DNA of 64,000 bases from Demequina pelophila. Its GTDB lineage: Bacteria; Actinomycetota; Actinomycetes; Actinomycetales; Demequinaceae. The notes below the pieces were generated by a model, which saw only the letters and a list, made by a program, of their open reading frames with translations, ran no database searches and had not been told where the DNA came from. Positions 42,165-54,479 of this stretch are shown here, in pieces; the first letter of the stretch is position 1, and every line of letters begins with the position of its first letter. A program made the position numbers and the translations under genes. Location: assembly GCF_000971175.1 (NCBI RefSeq), contig NZ_BBLY01000001.1, positions 607,709 to 671,708 on the forward strand. The letters are read 5' to 3'.

Positions 42165-43184
42165 TCAGACGGGCCGCGTGTGCTCGATCGCGGCGTGCGC
42201 CATCGATTCCAGGCGCGACAGGGCCCGCAGGTACTTCTTGCGATACCCACCCCGCATCATCTCGGGCGTGAACACCTCCGTCAGCGGGACCCCGGACGCC
42301 AGCAGCACCACGTTGCGGTCGTACAGACGGTCCACCAGCGCCACCAGGCGCAGCGCCTGGTTCTGGTCGCCGAGCGGCTCGGCATCATCGATCGCGACGG
42401 CACGCAGCCCATCGACGTACGCCCCATACCGGCTCGGGTGCACCTGCGCGAGGTCCTCGATGAGGTCCGCCCACGCCACGCGGACCGTGCCGTCCGTGGC
42501 CGCCAGCGCGTCGAGGTCGGCGGACGTGGCCGGGGGCGGGAACTCGAGGTCGCCGCGGTGCCGGTAGTCGGGTCCGTCGATGCGCACCGTGTCGAACAGG
42601 GCCGCCACGGCCTGGATCTCGCGCCGGAAGTCCTCGGCGGCGAATCGCCCCTCGCCCAGGGCGTCCGGCAGCGTGTTGGAGGTTGCGGCCACGTCGACGC
42701 CCGCGTCCGTGAGCTCGCGCATCAGCCGCGCCATGATGAGCGTGTCGCCGGGGTCGTCGAGCTCGAACTCGTCGATGCAGACCACCTCGAACCGGCCCAG
42801 GGCCGCCCGCGCGGCCGCGAAGCCCAGCGCCCCCACGAGGTTCGTGTACTCGACGAAGGTGCCGAACGCCGCGCGCTCCCCCACGGCGAACGCCAGCGCC
42901 GCGAGCAGGTGGGTCTTGCCCACGCCGAAGCCACCGTCCAGGTACAGGCCGCTCCCCTGCGCGGCACCGCTGCGGCTCCGCCCGCGGCCCGACCACCACG
43001 AGCGCCGCAGGTGCGGCGCCGCGAACTCGCGAACCCGGGCCAGCGCATCGGCCTGCGAGGGGTGCGCCGGGTCGGGACGGTAGGAGTCGAACGACGCCTC
43101 CGCGAAGTGCGGGGGCGGCACGAGCGCCGCGATGAGCTCGTCCGGCGTGAGCACGGGCCGCCTGCCCACCAAGGTGAGGGTCAC
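42165..43184 (-). CDS. zapE: Cell division protein ZapE (AFG1-like ATPase)
   Basis: 339 aa AAA+ ATPase. Walker A GGFGVGKTH is at 84-92 and Walker B VVCIDEFELDDPGD near 135, followed by sensor residues TSNTLPD, all typical of ZapE/AFG1. ZapE binds FtsZ and modulates the division ring in proteobacteria; in actinobacteria its role is inferred. GTG 43184 with TAGGCT 7 nt upstream and no ribosome site: leaderless. SepH, another FtsZ regulator, is 18 kb away. Confidence 0.92.
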   Translation of the reverse strand: MTLTLVGRRPVLTPDELIAALVPPPHFAEASFDSYRPDPAHPSQADALARVREFAAPHLRRSWWSGRGRSRSGAAQGSGLYLDGGFGVGKTHLLAALAFAVGERAAFGTFVEYTNLVGALGFAAARAALGRFEVVCIDEFELDDPGDTLIMARLMRELTDAGVDVAATSNTLPDALGEGRFAAEDFRREIQAVAALFDTVRIDGPDYRHRGDLEFPPPATSADLDALAATDGTVRVAWADLIEDLAQVHPSRYGAYVDGLRAVAIDDAEPLGDQNQALRLVALVDRLYDRNVVLLASGVPLTEVFTPEMMRGGYRKKYLRALSRLESMAHAAIEHTRPV

Positions 43185-43259
43185 GCGCGCCAGCCTAGCG
43201 CCAGGCTCCTAGCAGGCAACATGCAACGCGGCGACGAGGCCAACCCCCGCACCGACCCC

Positions 43260-44483
43260 TCAGAAGCCCGTCGCCGTGTACTCGGGATAGTGGCGCTTGT
43301 ACTTCCGGTAGTGGTTGAGCGTCATGCCCCACACCGCGACCATGCGCCGCAGCGCCCGGTCCGCGGGCGACATGAGCGGGCGCGCCAACGCCCGGATCGC
43401 GGCCCCCTCGACCCGCCGACGCAGCTCCACGTCGGGAAGGTACCGCAGCAGCAGCCGCACCGGCACCACCGTGTACAGCACCTCGCGGTCGACGCGCACC
43501 GGCTCGATCGCGCGCCCCTCGAGGTCCGCCACGACGTGCTCGGCGACGTTCGCGCCGGCCGCCGTGACGTACCAGTTGTTGCGGCCGATGCGCGGGTTGA
43601 CCTCGAAGAACACGTGTCGCCCCGTGCGCGGGTCGAGTTTGAAGTCCGCGTTCGCAAAGCCCCGGTAGTCGATGTGCTCGAGGTAGCGGCTCATCGCGTC
43701 CATCGCGTCCGCGTACGGCTCCGTGAGGATCGCGGCGGGGATGCCGAGCGTGCCCGGCGTGTGCTCCTCGAGCAGCACCCGGCCCGTGGCGAGCAGCGTG
43801 ACACGTCCCTGGGCCGAGCGGTACGCCGTGAGCGAGCGCATGTGGGTCTCGTCGCCGGGGATGAACTCCTGGAACAGGAACGTGCCCGTGAAGCCGGCGC
43901 CCGCGAGCTTCGCGATGAGCGCGTCGACCTCCTCGCGCGAGTCGAGGTGGTGCACCTTGAGCTTCCCGGCGAACTCGACGTAGTGGTACTCGGCGCTCGA
44001 GCTCGGCTTGCCCACCACGGGGAAGGTGAGGGCGTCGAGGGCGGCGGCCGTCGCATCGTCCACCCCGTCGCCGGGCCGCACGTGAACCGTGGCCGGCACC
44101 GGGATGCCGAGTGCCTCGCAGTCCTGCTGGAACCGCTCCTTCGAGGACACCCGGTCGAAGTTGTCGGCCGAGCACAGGGCGATGTCGAACAGCGGCTCGA
44201 GCCGATCCCGGTTCGCGTTGATCATGCCCACGTACCAGTCGGCGTTCGTGAGCAGGACGCGCCGCGACGACGGGTGATCGGCGGCGACCTGCTCGAGGGC
44301 GGCCACCAGGGCGGCCTCGTCCTCGACGTCCGCGACGCGCACCTCGGCGAGACGGGAGGCCTCGAACGGGCGCGTCACCACCTTCGCAAGGACCACCGAG
44401 GTCGCCCCGAAGGCCTCGTGGAAGGCGCGCACCATCGCGTACGCGCCGATGTCCCCACCGACGACGACAGGAAGGATCGTCAC
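43260..44483 (-). CDS. ATP-grasp carboxylate-amine ligase, D-aspartate-ligase-like
   Basis: 407 aa ATP-grasp enzyme. The start (TILPVVVGGDIGAYAMVRAFHEAFG) has the pattern of the D-aspartate ligases that add the interpeptide-bridge residue to peptidoglycan precursors in Enterococcus and Lactococcus. ATP-grasp features follow: FPVVGKPSSSAEY, FLFQEFIPGDETH, and FFEVNPRIGRNNW binding Mg-ATP. Many Micrococcales have D-Asp or D-Glu bridges, so a cell-wall ligase is a good hypothesis; other amino-acid ligases are possible. GTG start overlaps the gnd stop by 4 bp, so the two are co-transcribed, although no metabolic link is evident. Confidence 0.82.
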   Translation of the reverse strand: MTILPVVVGGDIGAYAMVRAFHEAFGATSVVLAKVVTRPFEASRLAEVRVADVEDEAALVAALEQVAADHPSSRRVLLTNADWYVGMINANRDRLEPLFDIALCSADNFDRVSSKERFQQDCEALGIPVPATVHVRPGDGVDDATAAALDALTFPVVGKPSSSAEYHYVEFAGKLKVHHLDSREEVDALIAKLAGAGFTGTFLFQEFIPGDETHMRSLTAYRSAQGRVTLLATGRVLLEEHTPGTLGIPAAILTEPYADAMDAMSRYLEHIDYRGFANADFKLDPRTGRHVFFEVNPRIGRNNWYVTAAGANVAEHVVADLEGRAIEPVRVDREVLYTVVPVRLLLRYLPDVELRRRVEGAAIRALARPLMSPADRALRRMVAVWGMTLNHYRKYKRHYPEYTATGF

Positions 44484-45916
44484 GCCTCGACCTCCGTGCG
44501 GTCCCCGGACCACTCCGTGTGGAAGGTGCCCTCGACGTCGATGCGCTGATACGTGTGGGCACCGAAGAAGTCGCGCTGGCCCTGGATGAGCGCGGCCGGC
44601 AGTCGCTCGGCGCGCAGGGAGTCGTAGTACGCGAGCGACGAGGCGAAGGCCGGCGCCGGAATGCCCGTCAGCGCGGCCTGCGACACCACGCGACGCCAGG
44701 CCGGCACGCCTCCCGCCACCTCGGCGGCGAAGTACAGGTCGACGAGCAGGGTGGGCAGGCCCGCGTCGCGCGTGAACGCCTCCGTGATGCGGTCGAGGAA
44801 GCGCGCCCGGATGATGCAGCCCGCCCGCCAGATGCGCGCCATGTCGCCCAGCGCGATGTCCCACCCGAACTCGTCGGAGGCCGCGCGGATCTGGTCGAAT
44901 CCCTGCGCGTAGGCGACCACCTTCGAGGCGTACAGCGCGAGCCGCACGTCCTCGATGAAGGCGGCCTCGTCGGCGACGGCGAACTCGACGGTCGCCCCGG
45001 GGAGCACGCCCCTCGCCGCCTCGCGCTGCGCCGTCTGGGAGGAGATCGCGCGGGCGAAGGTCGCCTCGGCGATGCCGGTGACCGGAACCCCGAGGTCCAG
45101 GGCGCTCTTCACGGTCCAGCGCCCCGTGCCCTTCTGCCCGGCCTGGTCCTTGATGACGTCCACGAGCGCCGCGCCGGTGCGCGCGTCCGTCTGGCGCAGC
45201 ACCTCGGCCGTGATCTCGATGAGGTAGGACTGCAGGTCGCCCCGGTTCCACTCGGCGAAGATGTCCGCGATGCGTGCCGGGGTCAGGCCCAGGCCCTGGC
45301 GGAGCAGGTCGTATGCCTCGCCGATGAGCTGCATGTCCGCATACTCGATGCCGTTGTGGACCATCTTGACGAAGTGGCCGGCGCCGTCGGGGCCCACGTG
45401 GGTGCAGCAGGGCGTGCCGTCCTCGGCCTTCGCCGCGATCGCCTCGAGCATGGGTCCCAGGGTCGCGTAGGACTCGGCGGGGCCGCCCGGCATGATCGAG
45501 GGGCCGAGCAGCGCCCCCTCCTCGCCGCCCGACACGCCGGATCCCACGAAGTGCAGGCCGCGCGCCGCGAGGGTCTTCTCGCGGCGCATCGTGTCCGTGT
45601 ACAGCGCGTTGCCGGCATCGACGACGATGTCGCCCGGCTCGAGCAGCTCCGTGAGCTGGTCGATGACCGCGTCTGTGGGTCCGCCCGCCTTGACCATCAC
45701 CACCACGGTGCGCGGCCGCGCCAGCGCCCCCACGAAGTCCTCGAGGGTCTCGCACGCCACGAACTCTCCCTCGTCCCCGTGCTCCGCGATGAGCGAGTGC
45801 ATCCGCTCGACCGAGCGGTTGTGAACCGCCACCGTGTAGCCGTGCCGCGCGAAGTTGCGCGCGAGGTTGCGGCCCATCACCGCGAGGCCGGTGACGCCGA
45901 TCTGTGCTGCGGGCAT
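44480..45916 (-). CDS. gnd: 6-phosphogluconate dehydrogenase, decarboxylating
   Basis: 478 aa. N-terminal Rossmann motif GVTGLAVMGRNLARN, with the next strand ending VHNRS, which favours NADP; catalytic Lys and Glu regions KMVHNGIEYADMQL and the C-terminal IQGQRDFFGAHTYQR are canonical. It makes ribulose 5-phosphate, CO2 and NADPH in the pentose phosphate pathway. A TAGGCT box (45951-45956) and a GAAGGATG ribosome site lie in the 134-bp divergent region shared with the DUF3000 gene. A diverged motif copy (GGGGACGACGCA, 45977) sits there too. Confidence 0.96.
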   Translation of the reverse strand: MPAAQIGVTGLAVMGRNLARNFARHGYTVAVHNRSVERMHSLIAEHGDEGEFVACETLEDFVGALARPRTVVVMVKAGGPTDAVIDQLTELLEPGDIVVDAGNALYTDTMRREKTLAARGLHFVGSGVSGGEEGALLGPSIMPGGPAESYATLGPMLEAIAAKAEDGTPCCTHVGPDGAGHFVKMVHNGIEYADMQLIGEAYDLLRQGLGLTPARIADIFAEWNRGDLQSYLIEITAEVLRQTDARTGAALVDVIKDQAGQKGTGRWTVKSALDLGVPVTGIAEATFARAISSQTAQREAARGVLPGATVEFAVADEAAFIEDVRLALYASKVVAYAQGFDQIRAASDEFGWDIALGDMARIWRAGCIIRARFLDRITEAFTRDAGLPTLLVDLYFAAEVAGGVPAWRRVVSQAALTGIPAPAFASSLAYYDSLRAERLPAALIQGQRDFFGAHTYQRIDVEGTFHTEWSGDRTEVEA

Positions 45917-46050
45917 GGAACATCCTTCTTCAGGGGCGTGGGACTCCCCCAGCCTAGACGCACGCGGGTGCCGCCCCGGGGACGACGCACGGGCCGGGTG
46001 GCGCGCGCCGGTCCGCCGCTCGCGCGCGCCCCGGGCTTAGGCTCAGGGTT

Positions 46051-46608
46051 ATGACCAGGGACATCGCTGAGGCACCCGCGGACTTCCGCGACGCCCTCAT
46101 GTCCCTGCGCGAGGCGCCGACGCATCCGCGCGTCACCCTCACCGAGGTGCCCGCGCCGTCACGGATTGCCCCCTTCGCCGCCGCCATCAGCGGCGAGATC
46201 GACGCCCCCACCGAGGCCTCGGGCCGGTTCGTCGTGCTTCACGACCCGGCCGGCCAGCCCGCCTGGGAAGGGACGATGCGCGTGGTCGCCCTCGTCAAGG
46301 CCCAGGTCGAGCCCGAGGTGGGCCGGGACGAGCTGTGGGGGGACGTCGCCTGGTCCTGGCTCGAGGACGCGCTCGCGGGGGTCCCGCATCGTGCCCGGGG
46401 CGGAACCGTCACCAAGGTGACGTCGACCGCCTACGGCGACCTCGCGGACCGCCCGGACGAGGTGCACGTGGAGATCCGCGTGTCCTGGACCCCGACCACG
46501 ACCGACCTGGCGCCGCATATCGCGGCCTGGACCCAGCTGATGGCCGCCTGCGCCGGGATGCCTCCCGCACCCGAGGGCGTGACCGTGCTGCCCGAGAGGA
46601 ACATGTGA
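46051..46608 (+). CDS. DUF3000 family protein
   Basis: 185 aa actinobacterial DUF3000 protein, unknown function, the Rv2680 counterpart. Typical elements: FRDALMSLREAPTHPRV at the start and GDVAWSWLEDAL in the middle. ATG 46051 with TAGGCT 7 nt upstream and no ribosome site: leaderless. Its TGA overlaps the GTG of the RNase D gene. Two motif near-copies lie inside (46269 in the first orientation, 46385 in the other). Conserved pairing with RNase D suggests an RNA-related role (inference). Confidence 0.9.
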   Translation: MTRDIAEAPADFRDALMSLREAPTHPRVTLTEVPAPSRIAPFAAAISGEIDAPTEASGRFVVLHDPAGQPAWEGTMRVVALVKAQVEPEVGRDELWGDVAWSWLEDALAGVPHRARGGTVTKVTSTAYGDLADRPDEVHVEIRVSWTPTTTDLAPHIAAWTQLMAACAGMPPAPEGVTVLPERNM

Positions 46609-47918
46609 CCGACGCACCCGACGAGAACCTCGACGCGACGCTGGAGGACGAGGCCGGTGACGAGCCGGGGGACGATGCGCCCGTCGCCACCCCGTTGACC
46701 GAGCCCGCGGGTGGGGTCCCCGACATCATCGACACCCCCGAGGCCCTCGCCGCCGCGTGCGAGGCCTTTGCCGTCGGCACCGGCCCCGTGGCCGCCGACG
46801 CCGAGCGCGCCTCCGGCTTCCGCTACGGCCAGACCACCTACCTGGCCCAGTTCAAGCGCGAGGGCGCGGGCATCGCGCTCATCGACACGGCGGCCCTGCC
46901 CGACCTGTCGGCCTTCGGCGAGGCGCTCGGCGACGCCGAGTGGGTCTTCCACGCCGCGAGCCAGGACCTGCCCGGCATGCGCGAGCTGGGCATGAACCCC
47001 GCCAAGGTGTTCGACACCGAGCTCGCGGCCCGGATCATGGGCTGGCCCAAGGTGGGCCTGGCGGCCGTCGTCGAGCGGGAGTTGGGCTTCGCGCTCGCCA
47101 AGGAGCACTCCGCGCAGGACTGGTCGCAGCGGCCCCTGCCCCACGCATGGCTCGTCTACGCGGCGCTCGACGTCGAGGTGCTGCTCGACCTGCGCGACGG
47201 CCTCCACCGGCACCTCACCGCGGCCGGCAAGCTCGAGTGGGCGGAGCAGGAGTTCGAGGCGGTCCGTCTCGCCCCGCCGCCCGAGCCGCGCGTCGACCCA
47301 TGGCGGCGCACCTCCGGCTCCCACCAGGTGCGCGATCAGCGCGGCCTCGCCATCGTCAAGGCGCTGTGGGAGGCCCGCGACGCCGAGGCGCAGCGCCGCG
47401 ACGTCTCCCCCGGCCGGGTGCTGCGCGACCAGGCGATCGTCGCCGCCGCCCAGGCCAAGCCCGACTCGCTCGAGGCGCTGCTCGCTGTGCGGGAGTTCCA
47501 GTCCAAGGGCACCCGCCGCCGCGCCGCGCAATGGTACGCGGCCGTCGAGGAAGCCATGGCGCTCGGCGAGAGGCGCCTCCCGGCACGTCGGGCGCCCCAG
47601 GGCGACGGCCCGCCGCAGCAGCGGATGTGGAAGGACAAGCGGCCCGAGGCGTTCGCGCGGCTGAGCGCCGCGAAGGCCAGAATCGGCGACCTGTCCGACC
47701 GGCACGAGGTGCCCGCTGAGAACCTGCTGCAGCCCGACGCGATGCGGCGCACCTGCTGGGAGTACCCCGGCGAGGGCGGCGAATCCTGGATCCGGAGCTT
47801 CCTCGCCGGCCGCGGGGCCCGGGCGTGGCAGATCGACCTCACAGCGCCCGCGCTCGCGGAGGCCTTCGAGTCGGCGGCCGCGCTCACGGCGGCGGCCTCG
47901 GAGTCCCAGGAGGGCTGA
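46605..47918 (+). CDS. rnd: Ribonuclease D-type 3'-5' exonuclease with HRDC domain
   Basis: 437 aa. A short acidic N-terminal arm carries GDDA from an exact dispersed 12-mer (46668-46679). The DEDD exonuclease domain, about 45-215, has VAADAERASGFRYG, WVFHAASQDLPGM, KVFDTELAARI and the final LVYAALDVEVL. An HRDC domain at about 235-300 and a C-terminal region as in Rv2681 follow. It trims tRNA and other RNA 3' ends. GTG start coupled to DUF3000. Convergent to dxs, with a repeat-filled gap after it. Confidence 0.92.
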   Translation: MTDAPDENLDATLEDEAGDEPGDDAPVATPLTEPAGGVPDIIDTPEALAAACEAFAVGTGPVAADAERASGFRYGQTTYLAQFKREGAGIALIDTAALPDLSAFGEALGDAEWVFHAASQDLPGMRELGMNPAKVFDTELAARIMGWPKVGLAAVVERELGFALAKEHSAQDWSQRPLPHAWLVYAALDVEVLLDLRDGLHRHLTAAGKLEWAEQEFEAVRLAPPPEPRVDPWRRTSGSHQVRDQRGLAIVKALWEARDAEAQRRDVSPGRVLRDQAIVAAAQAKPDSLEALLAVREFQSKGTRRRAAQWYAAVEEAMALGERRLPARRAPQGDGPPQQRMWKDKRPEAFARLSAAKARIGDLSDRHEVPAENLLQPDAMRRTCWEYPGEGGESWIRSFLAGRGARAWQIDLTAPALAEAFESAAALTAAASESQEG

Positions 47919-47949
47919 CGCCGGCCCCGTCGTCCCGGGGTGGGGCCCA

Positions 47950-48033
47950 CATCACCGGTCCACGCCGCTCGCCGGCCCGCTCGGATCACTGGTCCACACC
48001 GCTCACCGGTCCGTTCAGATCACTGGTCCACAC
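47950..48033. repeat. 34-bp tandem repeat, 2.5 copies
   Basis: Units starting at 47950, 47984 and 48018 (ATCACTGGTCCACAC core), the first more diverged. They lie between the convergent RNase D and dxs genes. The following 90 bp are dense in CGTGTCG words and may form terminator-like structure. Confidence 0.85.
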
Positions 48034-48139
48034 GGCCATCGGCGTGTCGCCCGGCGTGTCGGGGCAACGGCGCTCGACACGCCGACGACACGCCCGTTCG
48101 TGTGTGGAGCAGTGACCTCGGCCGTGCTCCGGCGCGACC

Positions 48140-50002
48140 TCAGTCCCGCGCCAGCGCCGCCAGCGCCGTGTCCGCGATCGCCGACGGGTCGAGCCCGATC
48201 CGATCGATCACCTGTGCGCGCGACGCGTGCTGCAGGAACTCCCTCGGCACCCCGTGGTGCGACCACTGCGCACGCGCGCCCGCGAGACGCGCGAAGGCCG
48301 CCCACTCCTCGCCAATGCCGGCGTCCGTGAGCCCGTCCTCGACCGTCACCACGAGCTCCGCGCCCGAGATCAGTTCCAGCAGGCCCCCGGGCACCGGGTG
48401 CACCCAGGTGGCCGAGGCCGCCAGCACATCCAGCCCCTCGGCCGCGAGCTTCTCCGCGACCGACACCGCCGTGCCCGCCATCGAACCGAGCCCCATCACC
48501 ACGACAGACGCGTCGCCCCCGTAGGACGCCAGCACGTCGAGGTCCCCCACCGACCGCACCGCCGGCAGCGGCGCCGCCACGGCACCCTTCGGATACCGGA
48601 CCACCGTGGGTGCGTCGGAGACGTCGAGCGCCTCCCGGAACGCCCGCCGCAGGCTCGGCTCGTCGCGCGGCGCCGCGAGCCGCAGCCCCGGCACGTGCCG
48701 CAGCAGGGCCATGTCCCACATGCCGTTGTGGCTGGGTCCGTCGTCACCGGTGATGCCGGCGCGGTCGAGCATGAACGTCACCCCGGCGCCGTGCAGCGCC
48801 ACGTCCATGAGGACCTGATCGAAGGCGCGGTTGAGGAACGTCGCGTACACCGCGACCACCGGGTGCATGCCGGCGAACGCGAGCCCGGCCGCGGAGGTGA
48901 CCGCGTGCTGCTCGGCGATGCCCACGTCGATGACCCGTGACGGGTACCTGTCCGCGAGCGGCTGCAGGCCCACCGGCGCCAGCATCGCGGCCGTGAGCGC
49001 GACCACGTCGGGACGCTCCTCGGCGACCTTCACGATCTCGTCGGCGAACACGGACGTCCACCCGAACCGCGACGGCTCGATGGGCAGCCCCGTCTCGGGG
49101 TGGATCTTCCCCACGGCGTGGAAGCGGTCGGCCACGTGCTGCTCCGCCGGCGTATAGCCCCGGCCCTTCTCGGTGAGCACGTGCACGATGACGGGCTCCC
49201 CGTAGTCCCGCGCCTGCGCGAGGGCATGCTCGATGTGTGCGATGTTGTGGCCGTCGACGGGGCCCACGTATTTCAGCCCCAGATCCGCGAAGATGCTCGG
49301 CTCCTGCAGCAGCCCCTTGAGGGCGCGCTTGCCGTGCATGACGGAGCGGTACGCGAAGTTGCGGAACCGCCCGCGGCCCGCGAAGGTGCGCTTGCCCCAG
49401 CCCAGGAAGCTCTCGTAGCGCCGGTCCACGCGGATCCCGTCGAGCTTGCGCGCCAGGCCGCCGATCGTGGGCGCGTACGACCTTCCGTTGTCGTTGACCA
49501 CGATGACCACCCGGTCCCGCGACCCCGCGAGGCCGTTCAGCGCCTCCCAGGCCATGCCACCGGTGAGGGCGCCGTCGCCGATCACGGCGACCGTGCATCG
49601 GTCCTCCTCACCCCGCAGGGTGTGGCCGCGCGCGATCCCCGCCGCCCACGACACGGCCGTGGAGGCGTGCGAGTTCTCGACGATGTCGTGGTCCGACTCC
49701 TCGCGCGACGGGTAGCCGGCGAGGCCGCCCCGCTTGCGCAGGGTCGAGAAGTCCTGGCGCCCCGTGAGCAGCTTGTGCACGTAGCTCTGGTGGCCGGTGT
49801 CGAAGACGATGCTGTCGCGCGGCGACTCGAAGACGCGGTGGATGCCCATGGTGAGCTCGACCACACCCAGGTTGGGTCCCAGGTGGCCGCCCGTGCGCGA
49901 GACGGTGTCGACCAGGAAGCCGCGGATCTCCGCCGCAAGCTCGTCGAGCTCGGCGGGCGTCAGCGCCTGCAGGTCGGCCGGGGACCCGATGCGCTCCAGC
50001 AC
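48140..50002 (-). CDS. dxs: 1-deoxy-D-xylulose-5-phosphate synthase
   Basis: 620 aa TPP enzyme, first step of the MEP isoprenoid pathway: pyruvate plus glyceraldehyde 3-phosphate to DXP. SRTGGHLGPNLG, TPP motif GDGALTGGMAWEALN...VNDN, GPVDGHN, and the second-domain RVIDVGIAEQHAVTSAAGLA and DRAGITGDDGPSHNG are all present; length is normal. GTG 50002 has GGAG 6 nt upstream. It corresponds to Rv2682c in position. Aconitase lies upstream on the same strand, but a strong terminator (50067) separates them. Confidence 0.96.
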   Translation of the reverse strand: MLERIGSPADLQALTPAELDELAAEIRGFLVDTVSRTGGHLGPNLGVVELTMGIHRVFESPRDSIVFDTGHQSYVHKLLTGRQDFSTLRKRGGLAGYPSREESDHDIVENSHASTAVSWAAGIARGHTLRGEEDRCTVAVIGDGALTGGMAWEALNGLAGSRDRVVIVVNDNGRSYAPTIGGLARKLDGIRVDRRYESFLGWGKRTFAGRGRFRNFAYRSVMHGKRALKGLLQEPSIFADLGLKYVGPVDGHNIAHIEHALAQARDYGEPVIVHVLTEKGRGYTPAEQHVADRFHAVGKIHPETGLPIEPSRFGWTSVFADEIVKVAEERPDVVALTAAMLAPVGLQPLADRYPSRVIDVGIAEQHAVTSAAGLAFAGMHPVVAVYATFLNRAFDQVLMDVALHGAGVTFMLDRAGITGDDGPSHNGMWDMALLRHVPGLRLAAPRDEPSLRRAFREALDVSDAPTVVRYPKGAVAAPLPAVRSVGDLDVLASYGGDASVVVMGLGSMAGTAVSVAEKLAAEGLDVLAASATWVHPVPGGLLELISGAELVVTVEDGLTDAGIGEEWAAFARLAGARAQWSHHGVPREFLQHASRAQVIDRIGLDPSAIADTALAALARD

Positions 50003-50066
50003 ACGTTCTCCTCACTGTCGGGGGTTGCTCCACTGTACGCGCCGCCGCACCAGGCACAGCGCAAGG

Positions 50067-50106
50067 CCGGTCCCGGGGACGATGCGGTGGCCGCCCCCGG
50101 GACCGG
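50067..50106 (-). terminator. Terminator of acnA carrying the dispersed motif
   Basis: A perfect 12-bp stem CCGGTCCCGGGG/CCCCGGGACCGG. The exact motif GGGGACGATGCG (50075-50086) starts in the stem and fills the 16-nt loop. It lies 19 nt past the aconitase stop. Confidence 0.85.
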
Positions 50107-50124
50107 AAGGCCCCACGTTCCCGC

Positions 50125-52941
<2,817 letters not shown>

Positions 52942-52987
52942 GCGTCTCCTCCGTGGTTCGGGGTCTCCCAGCAGCGGGTCTGCGGTC

Positions 52988-53015
52988 ATACTATCGGCCG
53001 CCACAACAAGGTCAG
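52988..53015 (-). promoter_or_regulatory. Possible acnA promoter
   Basis: -10 TAGTAT (52988-52993), 16-bp spacer, -35 CTGACC (53010-53015) on the minus strand, about 50 nt before the ATG. Confidence 0.4.
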
Positions 53016-53185
53016 CGCCGCCGCGACGCAGAACTATGCAGGTATTTCGCGGGGCGATTCCGCCGCATCGGTCGGGCCGGCCCCACGGAATCCGCAGGAC
53101 CGGAAACCTTCCGCCGGGGCGAGCGCGCGGCCGCTCCCGCGCCCCGACCGGCGCGCCGGCGCTCCCCTGGTCCCGCGCGCACCTG

Positions 53186-53270
53186 CCTGCGCGACCCTGC
53201 TTGCGCGAACCCACTTGCGCGACCCTGCCCTCGCGCGAACCCACTTGCGCGACCCCGCTTGCGCGCGAAC
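53186..53270. repeat. Degenerate tandem repeats of about 29 bp
   Basis: Nearly three units built from TTGCGCGAACCCACTTGCG and GCGACCCTG words, ending at the stop of the RNA methylase. The 329-bp gap between acnA and the methylase holds otherwise only the acnA promoter region. Confidence 0.75.
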
Positions 53271-54479
53271 CTACTCCCGCACGAACGTCGCGACCGTCTC
53301 CACGTGGTGCGTCATGGGGAACAGGTCGAAGGCCTGCGCCTCGTCGAGCGCGTAGCCCCGCTCGGCCAGCAGCGCCGTGTCGCGCGCCAGCGCCACCGGG
53401 TCGCACGCCACGTACACGAGCCGCTCCGCGCCCACCGGGACCAGCGCGTCGAGCGTCTTCCGGCCCGCCCCCGCGCGGGGCGGGTCGAGCACGACGGCCT
53501 CCGCGCCCTGGCCCTCGACCAGGGACCTCCGCACGTCCCCGTGGACGATGCTCGCGGTCGGCAGGTCGTGGACGTTGCGACGGGCGTCGCGCGCCGCCCG
53601 GGGGTCCGCCTCGATCGCGGTGACGGCGCGGCCCTGCGAGGCCAGCGGGACCGTGAACAGGCCCGCACCCGCGTAGAGGTCGAGCACGCTCCGCGCCTCT
53701 CCCACCCGGTCGAGGACCGCGCCCACGAGCGTCGCGGGCGCCTCCCGGTGCACCTGCCAGAACCCGCCGACGTCGAGTTGGTACCCCCACTCGCCGTGGG
53801 TGGTCGCCACCCGCTCGCGCACGCGGCGCGGCGCGTTGTCGCGCCGGTCCGCCCGGCCGCCCTTCCACGGGGCGCCGTCGACCAGCACGCGCGCCGGTCC
53901 CTCGCCGCCCGGTGCCACGGCCTGGACCCGCGCGCCGGCGGGGAACCGGCCGCCCAGCAGCGCCTCCTCCACGGGCCCGCACGCGATGGGCAGCGAGTCC
54001 AGCGCCAGCAGCGCATCGGAGCGGTACCCATGCATGGCCGCGCGGCCCTCGGCGTCGGCCGTGGCCGTGGCGCGCGTGCGCCACCCCAACCCGGCCCGCG
54101 CATCGTCCCCCGCGGCCGCGGCCACCTCACCCGGGAAGTCCCGGTGCGCGAACCGCTCGAAGGCCTCCCGCAGGATCCGGAGCTTCCACGCCCGCTGGGC
54201 CGGCAGCGCCACGTGGCCCAGCTCGCCGCCGCCCACGCCTCCCGGCCCGGCCTCGGGCCACGGCGACGCGACGCGGTCGGGAGACTCCTCCAGAATCTCC
54301 ACCGCATCGGCCCGCCAGAAGCGGTCGCTCTCCCCCGCCTCGGTGAGCCGCGCCCGCACCCGCTCGCCGGGGATCGCGTGCCGGACGAAGACCACGCGGC
54401 CCTCGTGCCGCGCGACGCAGTGGCCGCCGTGGGCGGGGGCGCCCACCTCGAGCTCGATCAGGTCCGGGTCACCGGTCAC
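53271..54479 (-). CDS. TrmA/RlmD-family RNA 5-methyluridine methyltransferase
   Basis: 402 aa. N-terminal TRAM-like OB domain (about 5-60), then a class I SAM methyltransferase with [12 protein letters not shown], the [10 protein letters not shown] motif and the nucleophilic Cys in [10 protein letters not shown]. Members form m5U in tRNA or rRNA. The iron-sulfur cysteine cluster of RumA is missing, as in the Rv2689c type. GTG 54479 overlaps the permease stop by 11 bp, making one operon. GDDA from an exact dispersed motif (54099-54110) lies in an insert near residue 123. Confidence 0.92.
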   Translation of the reverse strand: MTGDPDLIELEVGAPAHGGHCVARHEGRVVFVRHAIPGERVRARLTEAGESDRFWRADAVEILEESPDRVASPWPEAGPGGVGGGELGHVALPAQRAWKLRILREAFERFAHRDFPGEVAAAAGDDARAGLGWRTRATATADAEGRAAMHGYRSDALLALDSLPIACGPVEEALLGGRFPAGARVQAVAPGGEGPARVLVDGAPWKGGRADRRDNAPRRVRERVATTHGEWGYQLDVGGFWQVHREAPATLVGAVLDRVGEARSVLDLYAGAGLFTVPLASQGRAVTAIEADPRAARDARRNVHDLPTASIVHGDVRRSLVEGQGAEAVVLDPPRAGAGRKTLDALVPVGAERLVYVACDPVALARDTALLAERGYALDEAQAFDLFPMTHHVETVATFVRE

